Origin: a bacterium
GTDB taxonomy: Bacteria > Armatimonadota > UBA5829
Assembly: GCA_021371935.1 (NCBI GenBank)
Contig: JAJFVF010000022.1
Location: 124,001 to 188,000 of the forward strand
Length of the DNA: 64,000 nucleotides
Reading direction: 5' to 3'
Translations under genes and position numbers: made by a program
Notes under the pieces: generated by a model
The model's input: only the letters and a program-made list of their open reading frames with translations
Databases searched by the model: none
What the model was told of the DNA's origin: nothing
Part shown: one piece after another, positions 44,734 through 52,117 of the stretch
How the letters are laid out: each line of letters opens with the position of its first letter
Numbering within the stretch: position 1 is the first letter of the stretch

Positions 44734-45729
44734 GTGGACACTGAAGATACTACACAGCACAGGGTATTGCCCTGGAAGACAATCATAATATGCGTTGTTA
44801 TCGCCCTCGGCGCAGCATATTACGCATACAATTACATACGCAATGCACGTATAGAGGCCAGCACGGTTGTTGTCCGGGTAAACGGTGAGCCTATATATGC
44901 ATCCACAGTCAATCGTGGGTTCTCCAGCGATTCGTTTGACTCCACTGCGGATGATATGAAAAACAACAAGATCGCGCGCCTGATCACCCAGGTAGCAGTA
45001 CGGCAGTTCCTGTCCAAACACCATGTTCGCGTCCGCGAAGAACTTGTGGACAAGCAAATAGCGGAGTTGGAGAAGAACCCTCCCAGTATGGGCTGCCCGT
45101 GCTGCACATACCCTAGCCTGGACGCATATCTTTCGGCAATAGGATACACAGTGGATGATCTGCGCTCGGATATCAGGAACCAGATCGGGCTATCGGATTA
45201 CGCAAAGAAGTCCTGGAGAAAAACACATTCTGATAAGGCTGCAGTGCTCAAAGAAATTGGCGGACAAAGCCAGTATATCCGGGGGCATTATGCAAAGGTG
45301 TGGCAGGTATTTTTCAATACATTCCAGCAGCCTGGCTATAATACAAACCCCGACCAGGTAAACAAAAAAGCCGCCGCAAAGGCGCAAAAGGCCTGGAAGA
45401 GGCTTCAAAACGGTGATAAATTCGGCGCAGTGGCCAGGTCGGTGTCTGAAGATATGACAAGCAAGCACAAAGGCGGTTCGCTCGGCTTTATCGATAAATC
45501 GTCATATGGCGAGGAGTTTCAAGATGCAATATCCCACCTAAAACCGGGCGAATACAGCAAACCGGTTCACAGCTCTTGGGGTTATCACATCATAAAATGG
45601 CAGCCTATGAGTGACGACGACGTTATCAAGTTCTGCGAATCTTACTTTTTCGAAAAGGAATTCAAGCGGCTGTATTCGCAGATCATGAAGAGTGCGAAGA
45701 TAGAAAGACTCGACTCTGCCAATAAATAA
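44734..45729 (+). CDS. Membrane-anchored parvulin foldase in the metal operon
   Basis: The 331-residue protein has one membrane segment (TIIICVVIALGAAYYAYNYI), a SurA-N-like helical region and a parvulin domain (KFGAVARSVSEDMTSKHKGGSLGF... LKPGEYSKPVHSSWGYHIIKW). A CPCC motif in PSMGCPCCTYPS is unusual and could bind metal or form disulfides. GTG start after GGAG. Inside this operon it may help fold a partner surface or metal-binding protein. Confidence 0.82.
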   Translation: MDTEDTTQHRVLPWKTIIICVVIALGAAYYAYNYIRNARIEASTVVVRVNGEPIYASTVNRGFSSDSFDSTADDMKNNKIARLITQVAVRQFLSKHHVRVREELVDKQIAELEKNPPSMGCPCCTYPSLDAYLSAIGYTVDDLRSDIRNQIGLSDYAKKSWRKTHSDKAAVLKEIGGQSQYIRGHYAKVWQVFFNTFQQPGYNTNPDQVNKKAAAKAQKAWKRLQNGDKFGAVARSVSEDMTSKHKGGSLGFIDKSSYGEEFQDAISHLKPGEYSKPVHSSWGYHIIKWQPMSDDDVIKFCESYFFEKEFKRLYSQIMKSAKIERLDSANK

Positions 45730-45748
45730 TCTATAGGAGAATCCGATC

Positions 45749-46258
45749 ATGAATAGAAAGGTAATATGTGCTTTTATTATAATGACCATTATGGCAATCG
45801 TTGTCGGCTGCTCCGGCAAACCAGAAACTGTCTCTGAACATAAAACCGCATCTCACGGGCATCATCAATACAAGCATCAACACAAACATGCGGCGGCGCA
45901 TGGCGGCTCGCTCAACGCTATAGTGGCATGCGAAAACGGTCATGCAGAGGTTAAGCTGGAAGGCGATACGCTGCAGTTGTGGTTCGTGGGGGGCGGCACT
46001 GACACGACAAAGTCGGTCCGCGTGCCGGATAAGTCGATAACCATCCAGGTGACTACCGCTGATGGCGCTAAGACTCTTGTTTTGAAACCCAAACCGCTCG
46101 ATCTTGCCGGAGAGAAGATCGGTGACTGCTCATATTTTGAGGGCAACGCACCGTGGCTTGGCGGCCTAAAGACGTTCAGTGCAAACGGCCAAATTACATT
46201 CAGGGGCAAAAAAATGCCGCTCAAGATCGAGTATCCCAACGGATATGACCCGGATTGA
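45749..46258 (+). CDS. His-rich lipoprotein, putative metal-binding
   Basis: Lipoprotein signal peptide with lipobox VVGCSG at residues about 17-22. A His-rich stretch follows (SHGHHQYKHQHKHAAAHGG), then a compact beta domain with HAEVKLEGDTLQLWFVGG and GDCSYFEGNAPWLGG. His-rich segments of this kind are common in zinc or nickel binding proteins. It is placed between the foldase and the DUF3299-like gene, like the binding protein of zinc-uptake loci. Confidence 0.75.
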   Translation: MNRKVICAFIIMTIMAIVVGCSGKPETVSEHKTASHGHHQYKHQHKHAAAHGGSLNAIVACENGHAEVKLEGDTLQLWFVGGGTDTTKSVRVPDKSITIQVTTADGAKTLVLKPKPLDLAGEKIGDCSYFEGNAPWLGGLKTFSANGQITFRGKKMPLKIEYPNGYDPD

Positions 46259-46271
46259 TCAGAGAAAAGAA

Positions 46272-47375
46272 ATGATCAAAATCAGATATAAGAAGCTATT
46301 TAAGTACGGCCTGCCGATCATACTTATCGTGTTTGCCGTCGACTGTGCGTCCGGCTATATAATGCAGCGAGTTGCAAACCGCGATAAGTCCGCATTACAA
46401 ATAAACGTGCGGTCCGAGACGGGCATGACCGGCCACAATACAATCGGAATAGACGAACAGGCTCTGTCGGGTTCAAGTGAACACTTCCTGCACTTTTCCA
46501 GCCTCGGACAGTGGAACTACACGATAGATTCCCGACCAGCTTGCCCAAAATCGATCAAAGCCCTGAGCGGACGTAAATTCGACTGTGTAGGGTTTATGTA
46601 TCCACTGCAGACGGGCGAGAAGATCAAAGATTTCTGCCTATTGAGGAGCACGCAGACGTGCTGCTACGGCCCTCGCCCGCAGTTCAATCAATACATACTG
46701 GTGGAGATGAAGGAGCCGGTCAAGTTTCAACGGCTCATACCTGTAATGGTGAGCGGAAAGTTTGTCGTCGAGCCAAAACCGGACGACGGCTATATCTACA
46801 GAATGGAAGGCGATGCGCTGAGCTGCGTAGGTGAAGATACACCGGATATCGACCCTGTTAGTTCTGCAAAAAAGGCAAAACTGCCGCTTTTCGATTATGC
46901 GCCTCTGATGGCTATGTCCAAAACCAAGACTAAGGGAGTTTCGGACGAGATTTGCGCAATGTCGGGAAAGAGAGTTGTTGCTGCTGGATACTGTGTGAGC
47001 AGAAGTTCATCACAGCCGCCCAGGATCATCCTGGAGAAAACATGGTGGGACGGCGTCGCTCAGGGGACTCCGCCTACAATCTATAACGCCATAGCGGTCT
47101 ACCCCGCAAATAACGGTCAAGTTCCTCCGCTGTGGAAGCCATTTCAGGTCTTTACAGGCACACTTCACGTGACGAAAGACCCCGACCGTTGGGGTAAGGA
47201 AGGCATAGTCCAGCTTCGGAATGCGCAGATAGGCGTGCCTGGAGTGACAAAGCCCATCGGGTTTGCAATGAGTGGACCATTCATCCCATGGGATGAAAAG
47301 CTGATTATACTGGCGCTCTTCCTACTGCTTACGCTGAGGTGGCAGAGGAAAGAATCACATCCGATTTCAGAATAA
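46272..47375 (+). CDS. DUF3299-like membrane protein
   Basis: The 367-residue protein has an N-terminal and a C-terminal membrane helix. The central domain matches DUF3299: GFMYPLQTGEKIKDFCLL, CCYGPRPQFNQYILVEMKEPV and GKFVVEPKPDDGYIYRM. DUF3299 proteins are often encoded next to FtsX-type ABC transporters for metal uptake; the function is not known. A second, similar domain (FQVFTGTLHV...YRMEG-like) follows a linker with two Cys (EICAMSGKR). ATG 46272 is chosen; the frame is open further upstream into the previous gene. Confidence 0.75.
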   Translation: MIKIRYKKLFKYGLPIILIVFAVDCASGYIMQRVANRDKSALQINVRSETGMTGHNTIGIDEQALSGSSEHFLHFSSLGQWNYTIDSRPACPKSIKALSGRKFDCVGFMYPLQTGEKIKDFCLLRSTQTCCYGPRPQFNQYILVEMKEPVKFQRLIPVMVSGKFVVEPKPDDGYIYRMEGDALSCVGEDTPDIDPVSSAKKAKLPLFDYAPLMAMSKTKTKGVSDEICAMSGKRVVAAGYCVSRSSSQPPRIILEKTWWDGVAQGTPPTIYNAIAVYPANNGQVPPLWKPFQVFTGTLHVTKDPDRWGKEGIVQLRNAQIGVPGVTKPIGFAMSGPFIPWDEKLIILALFLLLTLRWQRKESHPISE

Positions 47376-47410
47376 ATCATGAAGCAGTTCAGTTTCGCGG
47401 AAGCAAATAT

Positions 47411-47473
47411 GGCTCGGTGGGAACCTCGCCCTCCCGGCAGGCTCATTATTGGGAGCGAAGCTCCTACTGAGCC
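47411..47473. repeat. GGCTCGG hairpin repeat, full copy
   Basis: The unit runs from GGCTC to GAGCC. Inside are a GGGA...TCCC pairing and GGAGCGAAGCTCC. The short copy at 33089 matches the first half. The rest of the 47376-47614 gap holds a 9-bp hairpin CTTTTGATG/CATCAAAAG and no gene. Confidence 0.72.
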
Positions 47474-47614
47474 GAAAATTCCCGTACAATTGAACTCTCT
47501 CTAAATCATCTGTAAATCGCCAGCCAGGTTGTGGTAAACTGAAACCGGCGGGTTGTGGTCTACCACACCTGACTGATGGGCTTTTGATGTGGACGCATCA
47601 AAAGTCCATTTCCT

Positions 47615-48238
47615 CTATTGGCCTGTAAAGACCAGATGGAGTGTAAATAGCGTGTCACCTCCTTCGTTTGGAAACTGTGCGCCCGCAAGCATTCCAAATG
47701 CATCCGTATATTGATAATTGAACCCGACAGACGAGAAATTCTCATCGCCATATGTGTAGTCCGCCATAAGGGTAAACCTGTCATTTATCGCCCTATCGGT
47801 TCCGGCAAACCAGCGGTTCTTGCCCTCTATCCGCATAATGCCTGCATGGAGCTTGGCAAAACCGAAGTCATTCATCCCCACAATATATGGGTTGGACTTG
47901 AAATCACTGGCTACACTGCACGTGCCGATGGCCATCGCCTGTTTTTCGTCCGCACGTTTTGCAAAAACGTACTTGGCATTGAGCAGAGCACCAGGATCGG
48001 CATCCACACTCATATCGAAATCAACACCGGCTTCGATGCGGTCGGTAAAGCCATACTCCGTATTGACTATATTCGTGTCTGTTTCCGACTCCTGGACCGA
48101 GCAGTCCATTTGAAACTCGATGCCGTATTGCTTGGCACCAACTGTATCGGTAGTCGGAATAATAGTCAGCCCACTGTAGCAGGCATAACATGGCGCTGAT
48201 GCCGCCAAAATCGCGATCAGACAAAAAAATGTTTTCAT
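47615..48238 (-). CDS. Exported protein, predicted beta-barrel
   Basis: The 207-residue protein has a signal peptide (KTFFCLIAILAASAPCYA) and alternating hydrophobic/aromatic strands (RFTLMADYTYGDENFSSVGFN, TLFTLHLVFTGQ) that suggest a small outer-membrane beta-barrel. I do not recognise the family. It overlaps the FeoB-associated Cys-rich gene by one base, so it belongs to the feo operon transcript and may be a porin-like partner in iron uptake; that role is inference. Confidence 0.65.
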   Translation of the reverse strand: MKTFFCLIAILAASAPCYACYSGLTIIPTTDTVGAKQYGIEFQMDCSVQESETDTNIVNTEYGFTDRIEAGVDFDMSVDADPGALLNAKYVFAKRADEKQAMAIGTCSVASDFKSNPYIVGMNDFGFAKLHAGIMRIEGKNRWFAGTDRAINDRFTLMADYTYGDENFSSVGFNYQYTDAFGMLAGAQFPNEGGDTLFTLHLVFTGQ

Positions 48239-48441
48239 TAAACTTCCTTTCCTCCTAAGTTATTCTGCGTATCAGCACACGATTTCGTAATTTTTTTGGA
48301 CATGCAGTTTGCACACTTGTCGCATCCGCACGAGCATTCGGTGTCCTTGCCAGAGATTATCCGACAGACCGAACGCACGGCAAATATTCCTGCCGCTGTC
48401 ACAATGAGAATCACAGCAATAGTCTCAATCATTGTCCTCAC
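48238..48441 (-). CDS. FeoB-associated Cys-rich membrane protein
   Basis: The 67-residue protein has one membrane helix and a Cys cluster (ECSCGCDKCANC). Short proteins of this kind encoded right after feoB are filed as FeoB-associated Cys-rich proteins, sometimes related to FeoC or P12. It likely helps FeoB or binds iron at the membrane. Confidence 0.85.
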   Translation of the reverse strand: MRTMIETIAVILIVTAAGIFAVRSVCRIISGKDTECSCGCDKCANCMSKKITKSCADTQNNLGGKEV

Positions 48442-48448
48442 CTCATTT

Positions 48449-50578
48449 CTATAACAGGATATGGCCGACCTGATATACGATCAGCGTTATGACATATGCG
48501 AGGGCGGTCATTCCCACAAACTGAAATGTCGCCCATTTCCACGAATTGCTCTCGCGCTTCGTGATGGCGAAGGTAGCCATACACGGTGCGCTTATCAAAC
48601 AAAAGAGCATGATGCAAAATCCGTTCAGAGGCGTATAGTGCTTCCTGAGCTGAGTGCGCAGTGACCCGGATGTTTCGTCAGCCTCTCCTACCGCGAACAC
48701 AATCCCGAGCTGCGCCACAAACACTTCCTTGGCTGCTATCGCACCGACAAGAGCTGTTCCTATGCGCCAGTCGAACCCCAGAGGACGCAGCACAGGTTCG
48801 ATGGTATGGCCGAGGCGGCCTGCAACTGAATAAGCCATGGTCTCGGCTTGTTGGTCGTCTGCGATTTGAGTAAGGCGATTATTCAGGGCATCGCCGCGCA
48901 GAGTCTGCTTCGCCTGAATGGTGAGCTTTACATAGTCGTGGTCGAACGTGGTCTTCTTTGGAAAACTCGTGCAAACCCACAGCAAAATCGAAACACCGAG
49001 GATGATAGTTCCAGCTTTGGCAAGATAGAGCGCCGAGCGCTCCCACATGTGCAACAACACACTTTTTGCGCTCGGCAGATGATAGGGCGGAAGCTCCATA
49101 ACAAAGGGGGCTGCCTGTCCTTTGAAGAGCGTCATGCTCAGGAGCTTCGCACACCCTATCGCCAGAACGATCCCGATGATGTAGATAAGCCAGAGCATCG
49201 GTGTCCTGAGACTTTGCGGGAAGAACGCAGGGATAATCAGCGCATATATCGGCAGCCTGGCGCCACAGCTTATGAGCGGCACGACCAACATGGTAAGCAG
49301 CCTGTCGCGCTTGTTCTCAAGAGTCCTGGTGGCCATGATCGCAGGCACAGAGCAGCCGAAACCGATGATAAACGGTATGAAACTCTTGCCATGCAGTCCG
49401 ATCCGACTCATCAATCTATCCATAATGAACGCCGTGCGTGCCATATATCCGGTGTCTTCCAGGATTGCGATTGCAATGAACAAAAGCATGATATTCGGCA
49501 GAAAGATAAGCACGCTGCCTACACCGGAAATTACCCCATCGACTAAGAGTGATCTGAGCAGGCTCTCAGACCCGCTCGGCCAAAAAGCCGAGATTATGTC
49601 CGCCAACCGGCCGAACCCGGCGTCTATCCAGTCCATGGGCGGCGCGCCGAGAGTGAACGTAAGTTGAAAGACCAAATACATGACAGCCAGAAATATAGGT
49701 ATCCCCAGGTATTTGTTTGTGAGGATGGAGTCTATCCGATCAGAAAGGCGGCGCACTTCCGGCGCGCTGCGCACGGCCTGCCTGCAGATATCGGCTATAT
49801 ACGAATATCTCTTGTCCGCAATGGCGATTTCGGCGGACAGACCAAGACGCCTATTGACTGATGAACATGCTTTCTCGATATGCTCAACGGCATCTTGCGA
49901 TGTTATCTTCGAGAAGACCTGCTGATCGTTTTCGAGGAGCTTTATGGACATCCAGCGTCTGTCGATATCGGAGATGTGTTCGGTGACTCCAAGAGCCTCG
50001 GAGATTTCATAGATCTGTCTCTCAATTACATCTCCATAAAAGACGCCTGCAGCTTGTCTATGCGTTTTGCCCAACACAACAGCCAGAATAGCATCCAACA
50101 ATTCGGCAGAGCCCTCGTTCCTGATCCCCACACAGGGAACAACCGGAACTCCGAGCAACTCTGAAAGCCGCTTTATGTCTATCTTGACTCTCATTTTCGA
50201 GGCTGTGTCGGTCATATTGAGCGCAATGATGACAGGCAGGCCAAGCTCGATGATCTGCATTGTCAGATAGAGGTTGCGTTCGAGATTGGACGCATCCACG
50301 ATATTCACTACCAACTCCGGCCGCTCATCGACAAGATAGTTGCGCGCAACAAGTTCGTCCACCGCGTATGCTGAGAGGCTGTATGTGCCGGGCAAATCGA
50401 CTATGTTGATATCATGACCGCAATGCCTGCAACGGCCTTCTTTCTTTTCAACCGTCACACCAGGATAGTTGCCGACATGCTGACGCGCACCGGTCAGATT
50501 GTTGAAAATAGTCGTTTTGCCGGTGTTTGGGTTGCCTGCAAGGGCTATTGTTATAGTTTTGGTTATACCGGTTTTCAT
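48449..50578 (-). CDS. feoB: Ferrous iron transport protein B
   Basis: FeoB imports Fe2+. The 709 residues start with a GTPase domain: G1 GNPNTGKT, G2 PGVTVE, G3 DLPGTYSL and G4 NMTD. A guanine-dissociation-like region follows, then the membrane domain with gate motifs GCSVPAIMATR and CGARLPIY. Start 50578 follows GGAGAAAG. Promoter elements and a regulator-type palindrome precede it. Confidence 0.96.
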   Translation of the reverse strand: MKTGITKTITIALAGNPNTGKTTIFNNLTGARQHVGNYPGVTVEKKEGRCRHCGHDINIVDLPGTYSLSAYAVDELVARNYLVDERPELVVNIVDASNLERNLYLTMQIIELGLPVIIALNMTDTASKMRVKIDIKRLSELLGVPVVPCVGIRNEGSAELLDAILAVVLGKTHRQAAGVFYGDVIERQIYEISEALGVTEHISDIDRRWMSIKLLENDQQVFSKITSQDAVEHIEKACSSVNRRLGLSAEIAIADKRYSYIADICRQAVRSAPEVRRLSDRIDSILTNKYLGIPIFLAVMYLVFQLTFTLGAPPMDWIDAGFGRLADIISAFWPSGSESLLRSLLVDGVISGVGSVLIFLPNIMLLFIAIAILEDTGYMARTAFIMDRLMSRIGLHGKSFIPFIIGFGCSVPAIMATRTLENKRDRLLTMLVVPLISCGARLPIYALIIPAFFPQSLRTPMLWLIYIIGIVLAIGCAKLLSMTLFKGQAAPFVMELPPYHLPSAKSVLLHMWERSALYLAKAGTIILGVSILLWVCTSFPKKTTFDHDYVKLTIQAKQTLRGDALNNRLTQIADDQQAETMAYSVAGRLGHTIEPVLRPLGFDWRIGTALVGAIAAKEVFVAQLGIVFAVGEADETSGSLRTQLRKHYTPLNGFCIMLFCLISAPCMATFAITKRESNSWKWATFQFVGMTALAYVITLIVYQVGHILL

Positions 50579-50617
50579 AAATGCTTTCTCCAGTCTGCAT
50601 TGATAGACATGGCACGT

Positions 50618-50647
50618 AAAGTTAGGCATGTCTAACTTTGCTGTCAA
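50618..50647 (-). promoter_or_regulatory. feoB promoter with DtxR-type operator
   Basis: On the minus strand a -35 TTGACA (50647-50642) is followed 17 bp later by a weak -10 (TAACTT). The dyad TTAGGCATGTCTAA (50622-50635) with flanking AAAG/CTTT extends over the spacer and -10. It matches the TTAG-N6-CTAA pattern also seen upstream of the regulator gene. It would give iron- or manganese-dependent repression of feoB. Confidence 0.75.
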
Positions 50648-50659
50648 AAAAATATAGCA

Positions 50660-50905
50660 CTACCTCACGAGTATTCTATATGCTGTTTCCCAGTCGAGCG
50701 CCAGCCGCACACCCTTTACGATGAGAATACACGGCCCATGATGCGATCTTCCGGCAAGCCTGATCTGGACCCCAGGGCAAAAGCCCATCGCCGTAAGCTT
50801 GGACTTTACATTCTCCTCCGCCCGGATGCTCTCCAGCGTCACCGTATCACCCACATTCGCCAGAACAAGCGGCATACCGGATGTGTGTTCAAGTAATCGC
50901 ATCAT
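50660..50905 (-). CDS. feoA: Ferrous iron transport protein A
   Basis: The 81-residue SH3-like FeoA protein has GDTVTLESIRAEENVKSKLTAMGFCPG and the C-terminal GVRLALDWETAYRILV. FeoA supports FeoB activity. It lies between the DtxR-type regulator and feoB in the usual order, 6 bp after the regulator. Confidence 0.93.
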   Translation of the reverse strand: MMRLLEHTSGMPLVLANVGDTVTLESIRAEENVKSKLTAMGFCPGVQIRLAGRSHHGPCILIVKGVRLALDWETAYRILVR

Positions 50906-50911
50906 TTGCTC

Positions 50912-51667
50912 CTACATCCTCTTCATAACAATCCCTGCCGCTTCTTCCTTGCGCAGCGAGAGATGATAACCCTTGATCTTTACGTCTATAGGGTCGCCAA
51001 GGGGGGCGACTCGCTCGACCTCGATTACTGTTCCAGGCGTAGCTCCCATATCCAGAAGACGGCGGCGTATCGTGCCTCCTGCCTCTATGCTTTCTATGGC
51101 GCCTTTTTCGCCGGGATTGATGTCACTGAGCTTTATGTGCATATCATCTGTTTCTCCTTTCCCAAGAATGTCGGGAAGATTTTTTAGGCATTGGCGAATA
51201 CACGGCTCGCAAGTCTGCTTGCTGATGCCAGCATTGCAGTTGTGGGCATAGCCGTTTATCCAGTTGAAACCACCGCGTGGGCATTCCTTTACAAATTGCA
51301 CGAACTGCACCAGTCGCTCAAGCACTGTCTCCGATATAGCATGCTCGAGCTGGCAGGCTGTGGATTCAGCCGTCTTTTCATCGAGCTGCAGCACCTCAAA
51401 CAGAAAGCTATGGAGTATTTCGTGACGGCGAACAACATTTTCGGCTACTTTGCGTCCCTGAGCCGTAAGCGTGACAACATCATATGGAGCATAATGCACC
51501 AGGTCGCGCTCTGCAAGCAGCCGCAATGCGCCGGTCACGGATGGACCCTTCACTGCAAGATGCTTTGCAATGTCCTTGCTTCGAGCCGCTCCTTTGGTGT
51601 TCGTAATGAGCAGGATTGCTTCCAGATAATCTTCAAGACTGGCGCTGAGCGCGGTTGCTGATGTCAT
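50912..51667 (-). CDS. DtxR/IdeR-family metal-dependent repressor
   Basis: Iron- or manganese-activated repressor of 251 residues. The N-terminal winged helix reads SLEDYLEAILLI, RSKDIAKHLAVKGPSVTGALRLL; the dimer/metal domain has VVRRHEILHSFL and QLEHAISE. A Cys-rich insertion (CPRGG, CNAG, TCEPCIRQC) follows, then a FeoA/SH3-like C-terminal domain. It is the first gene of the feo operon and two matching operators suggest it controls itself and feoB. Confidence 0.93.
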   Translation of the reverse strand: MTSATALSASLEDYLEAILLITNTKGAARSKDIAKHLAVKGPSVTGALRLLAERDLVHYAPYDVVTLTAQGRKVAENVVRRHEILHSFLFEVLQLDEKTAESTACQLEHAISETVLERLVQFVQFVKECPRGGFNWINGYAHNCNAGISKQTCEPCIRQCLKNLPDILGKGETDDMHIKLSDINPGEKGAIESIEAGGTIRRRLLDMGATPGTVIEVERVAPLGDPIDVKIKGYHLSLRKEEAAGIVMKRM

Positions 51668-51715
51668 TGGTTTTGCTCCTTATAATGCCAAGTAATTTAC
51701 TTAACGCGCCAAAAG

Positions 51716-51759
51716 TTAGGTGTCGCTAATATTATAAGCCGCTCCTACACACTTGTCAA
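51716..51759 (-). promoter_or_regulatory. Promoter and operator of the DtxR-type regulator gene
   Basis: On the minus strand TTGACA (51759-51754) and TATAAT (51736-51731) are 17 bp apart, both consensus. Directly after the -10 lies TTAGGTGTCGCTAA (plus strand 51716-51729), the same TTAG-N6-CTAA form as upstream of feoB. A second dyad AAGTAA-T-TTACTT lies at about 51690-51702, nearer the start codon. Confidence 0.82.
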
Positions 51760-51841
51760 CAGCAACTTCTACTAGAAAGATACTTTTTTCGACTGTGTTG
51801 TCAGCGAAAATAAAGTGGATGATTAAGAACATATTGGCCTA

Positions 51842-51921
51842 CTAGCCCGGATTATGCATAAAACGCATAATCCGGGTCTCCGAGAGCATTATTCACGTTT
51901 CTCGTGAATAATGCGAGCTAG
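51842..51921 (+). repeat. Double-hairpin repeat, best-preserved copy
   Basis: The 80-bp element is bounded by CTAGC/GCTAG. Inside are two perfect 12-bp hairpins: CCCGGATTATGC (51846) with GCATAATCCGGG (51865-51876), and GCATTATTCACG (51886-51897) with CGTGAATAATGC (51903-51914). Other copies are at 8399, 37179 and 2291. Confidence 0.88.
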
Positions 51922-52018
51922 AATATCGCTGCCGAAGCGGACCAAATGTCTTTACTTCGACCTGCCTTTATAGTGTCTGACATCGTCCAGCAAGGGTCCC
52001 CAGCTAGACTCAAAATGT

Positions 52019-52055
52019 AAAGCAGAGTATTCTATAATAGATGCTCTGCTTTTTT
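52019..52055 (+). terminator. Terminator-like hairpin before the ECF sigma gene
   Basis: AAAGCAGAG pairs with CTCTGCTTT around a 16-nt loop, followed by more T. No gene ends just upstream on this strand; the preceding 51922-52018 stretch shows nothing else, so it may end a small RNA or be a relic. Confidence 0.55.
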
Positions 52056-52117
52056 ACAACCTATAGAAATCCATTGAACCAAACACCGCCTCCATCCGCA
52101 CTATATATTAGAAGCCA

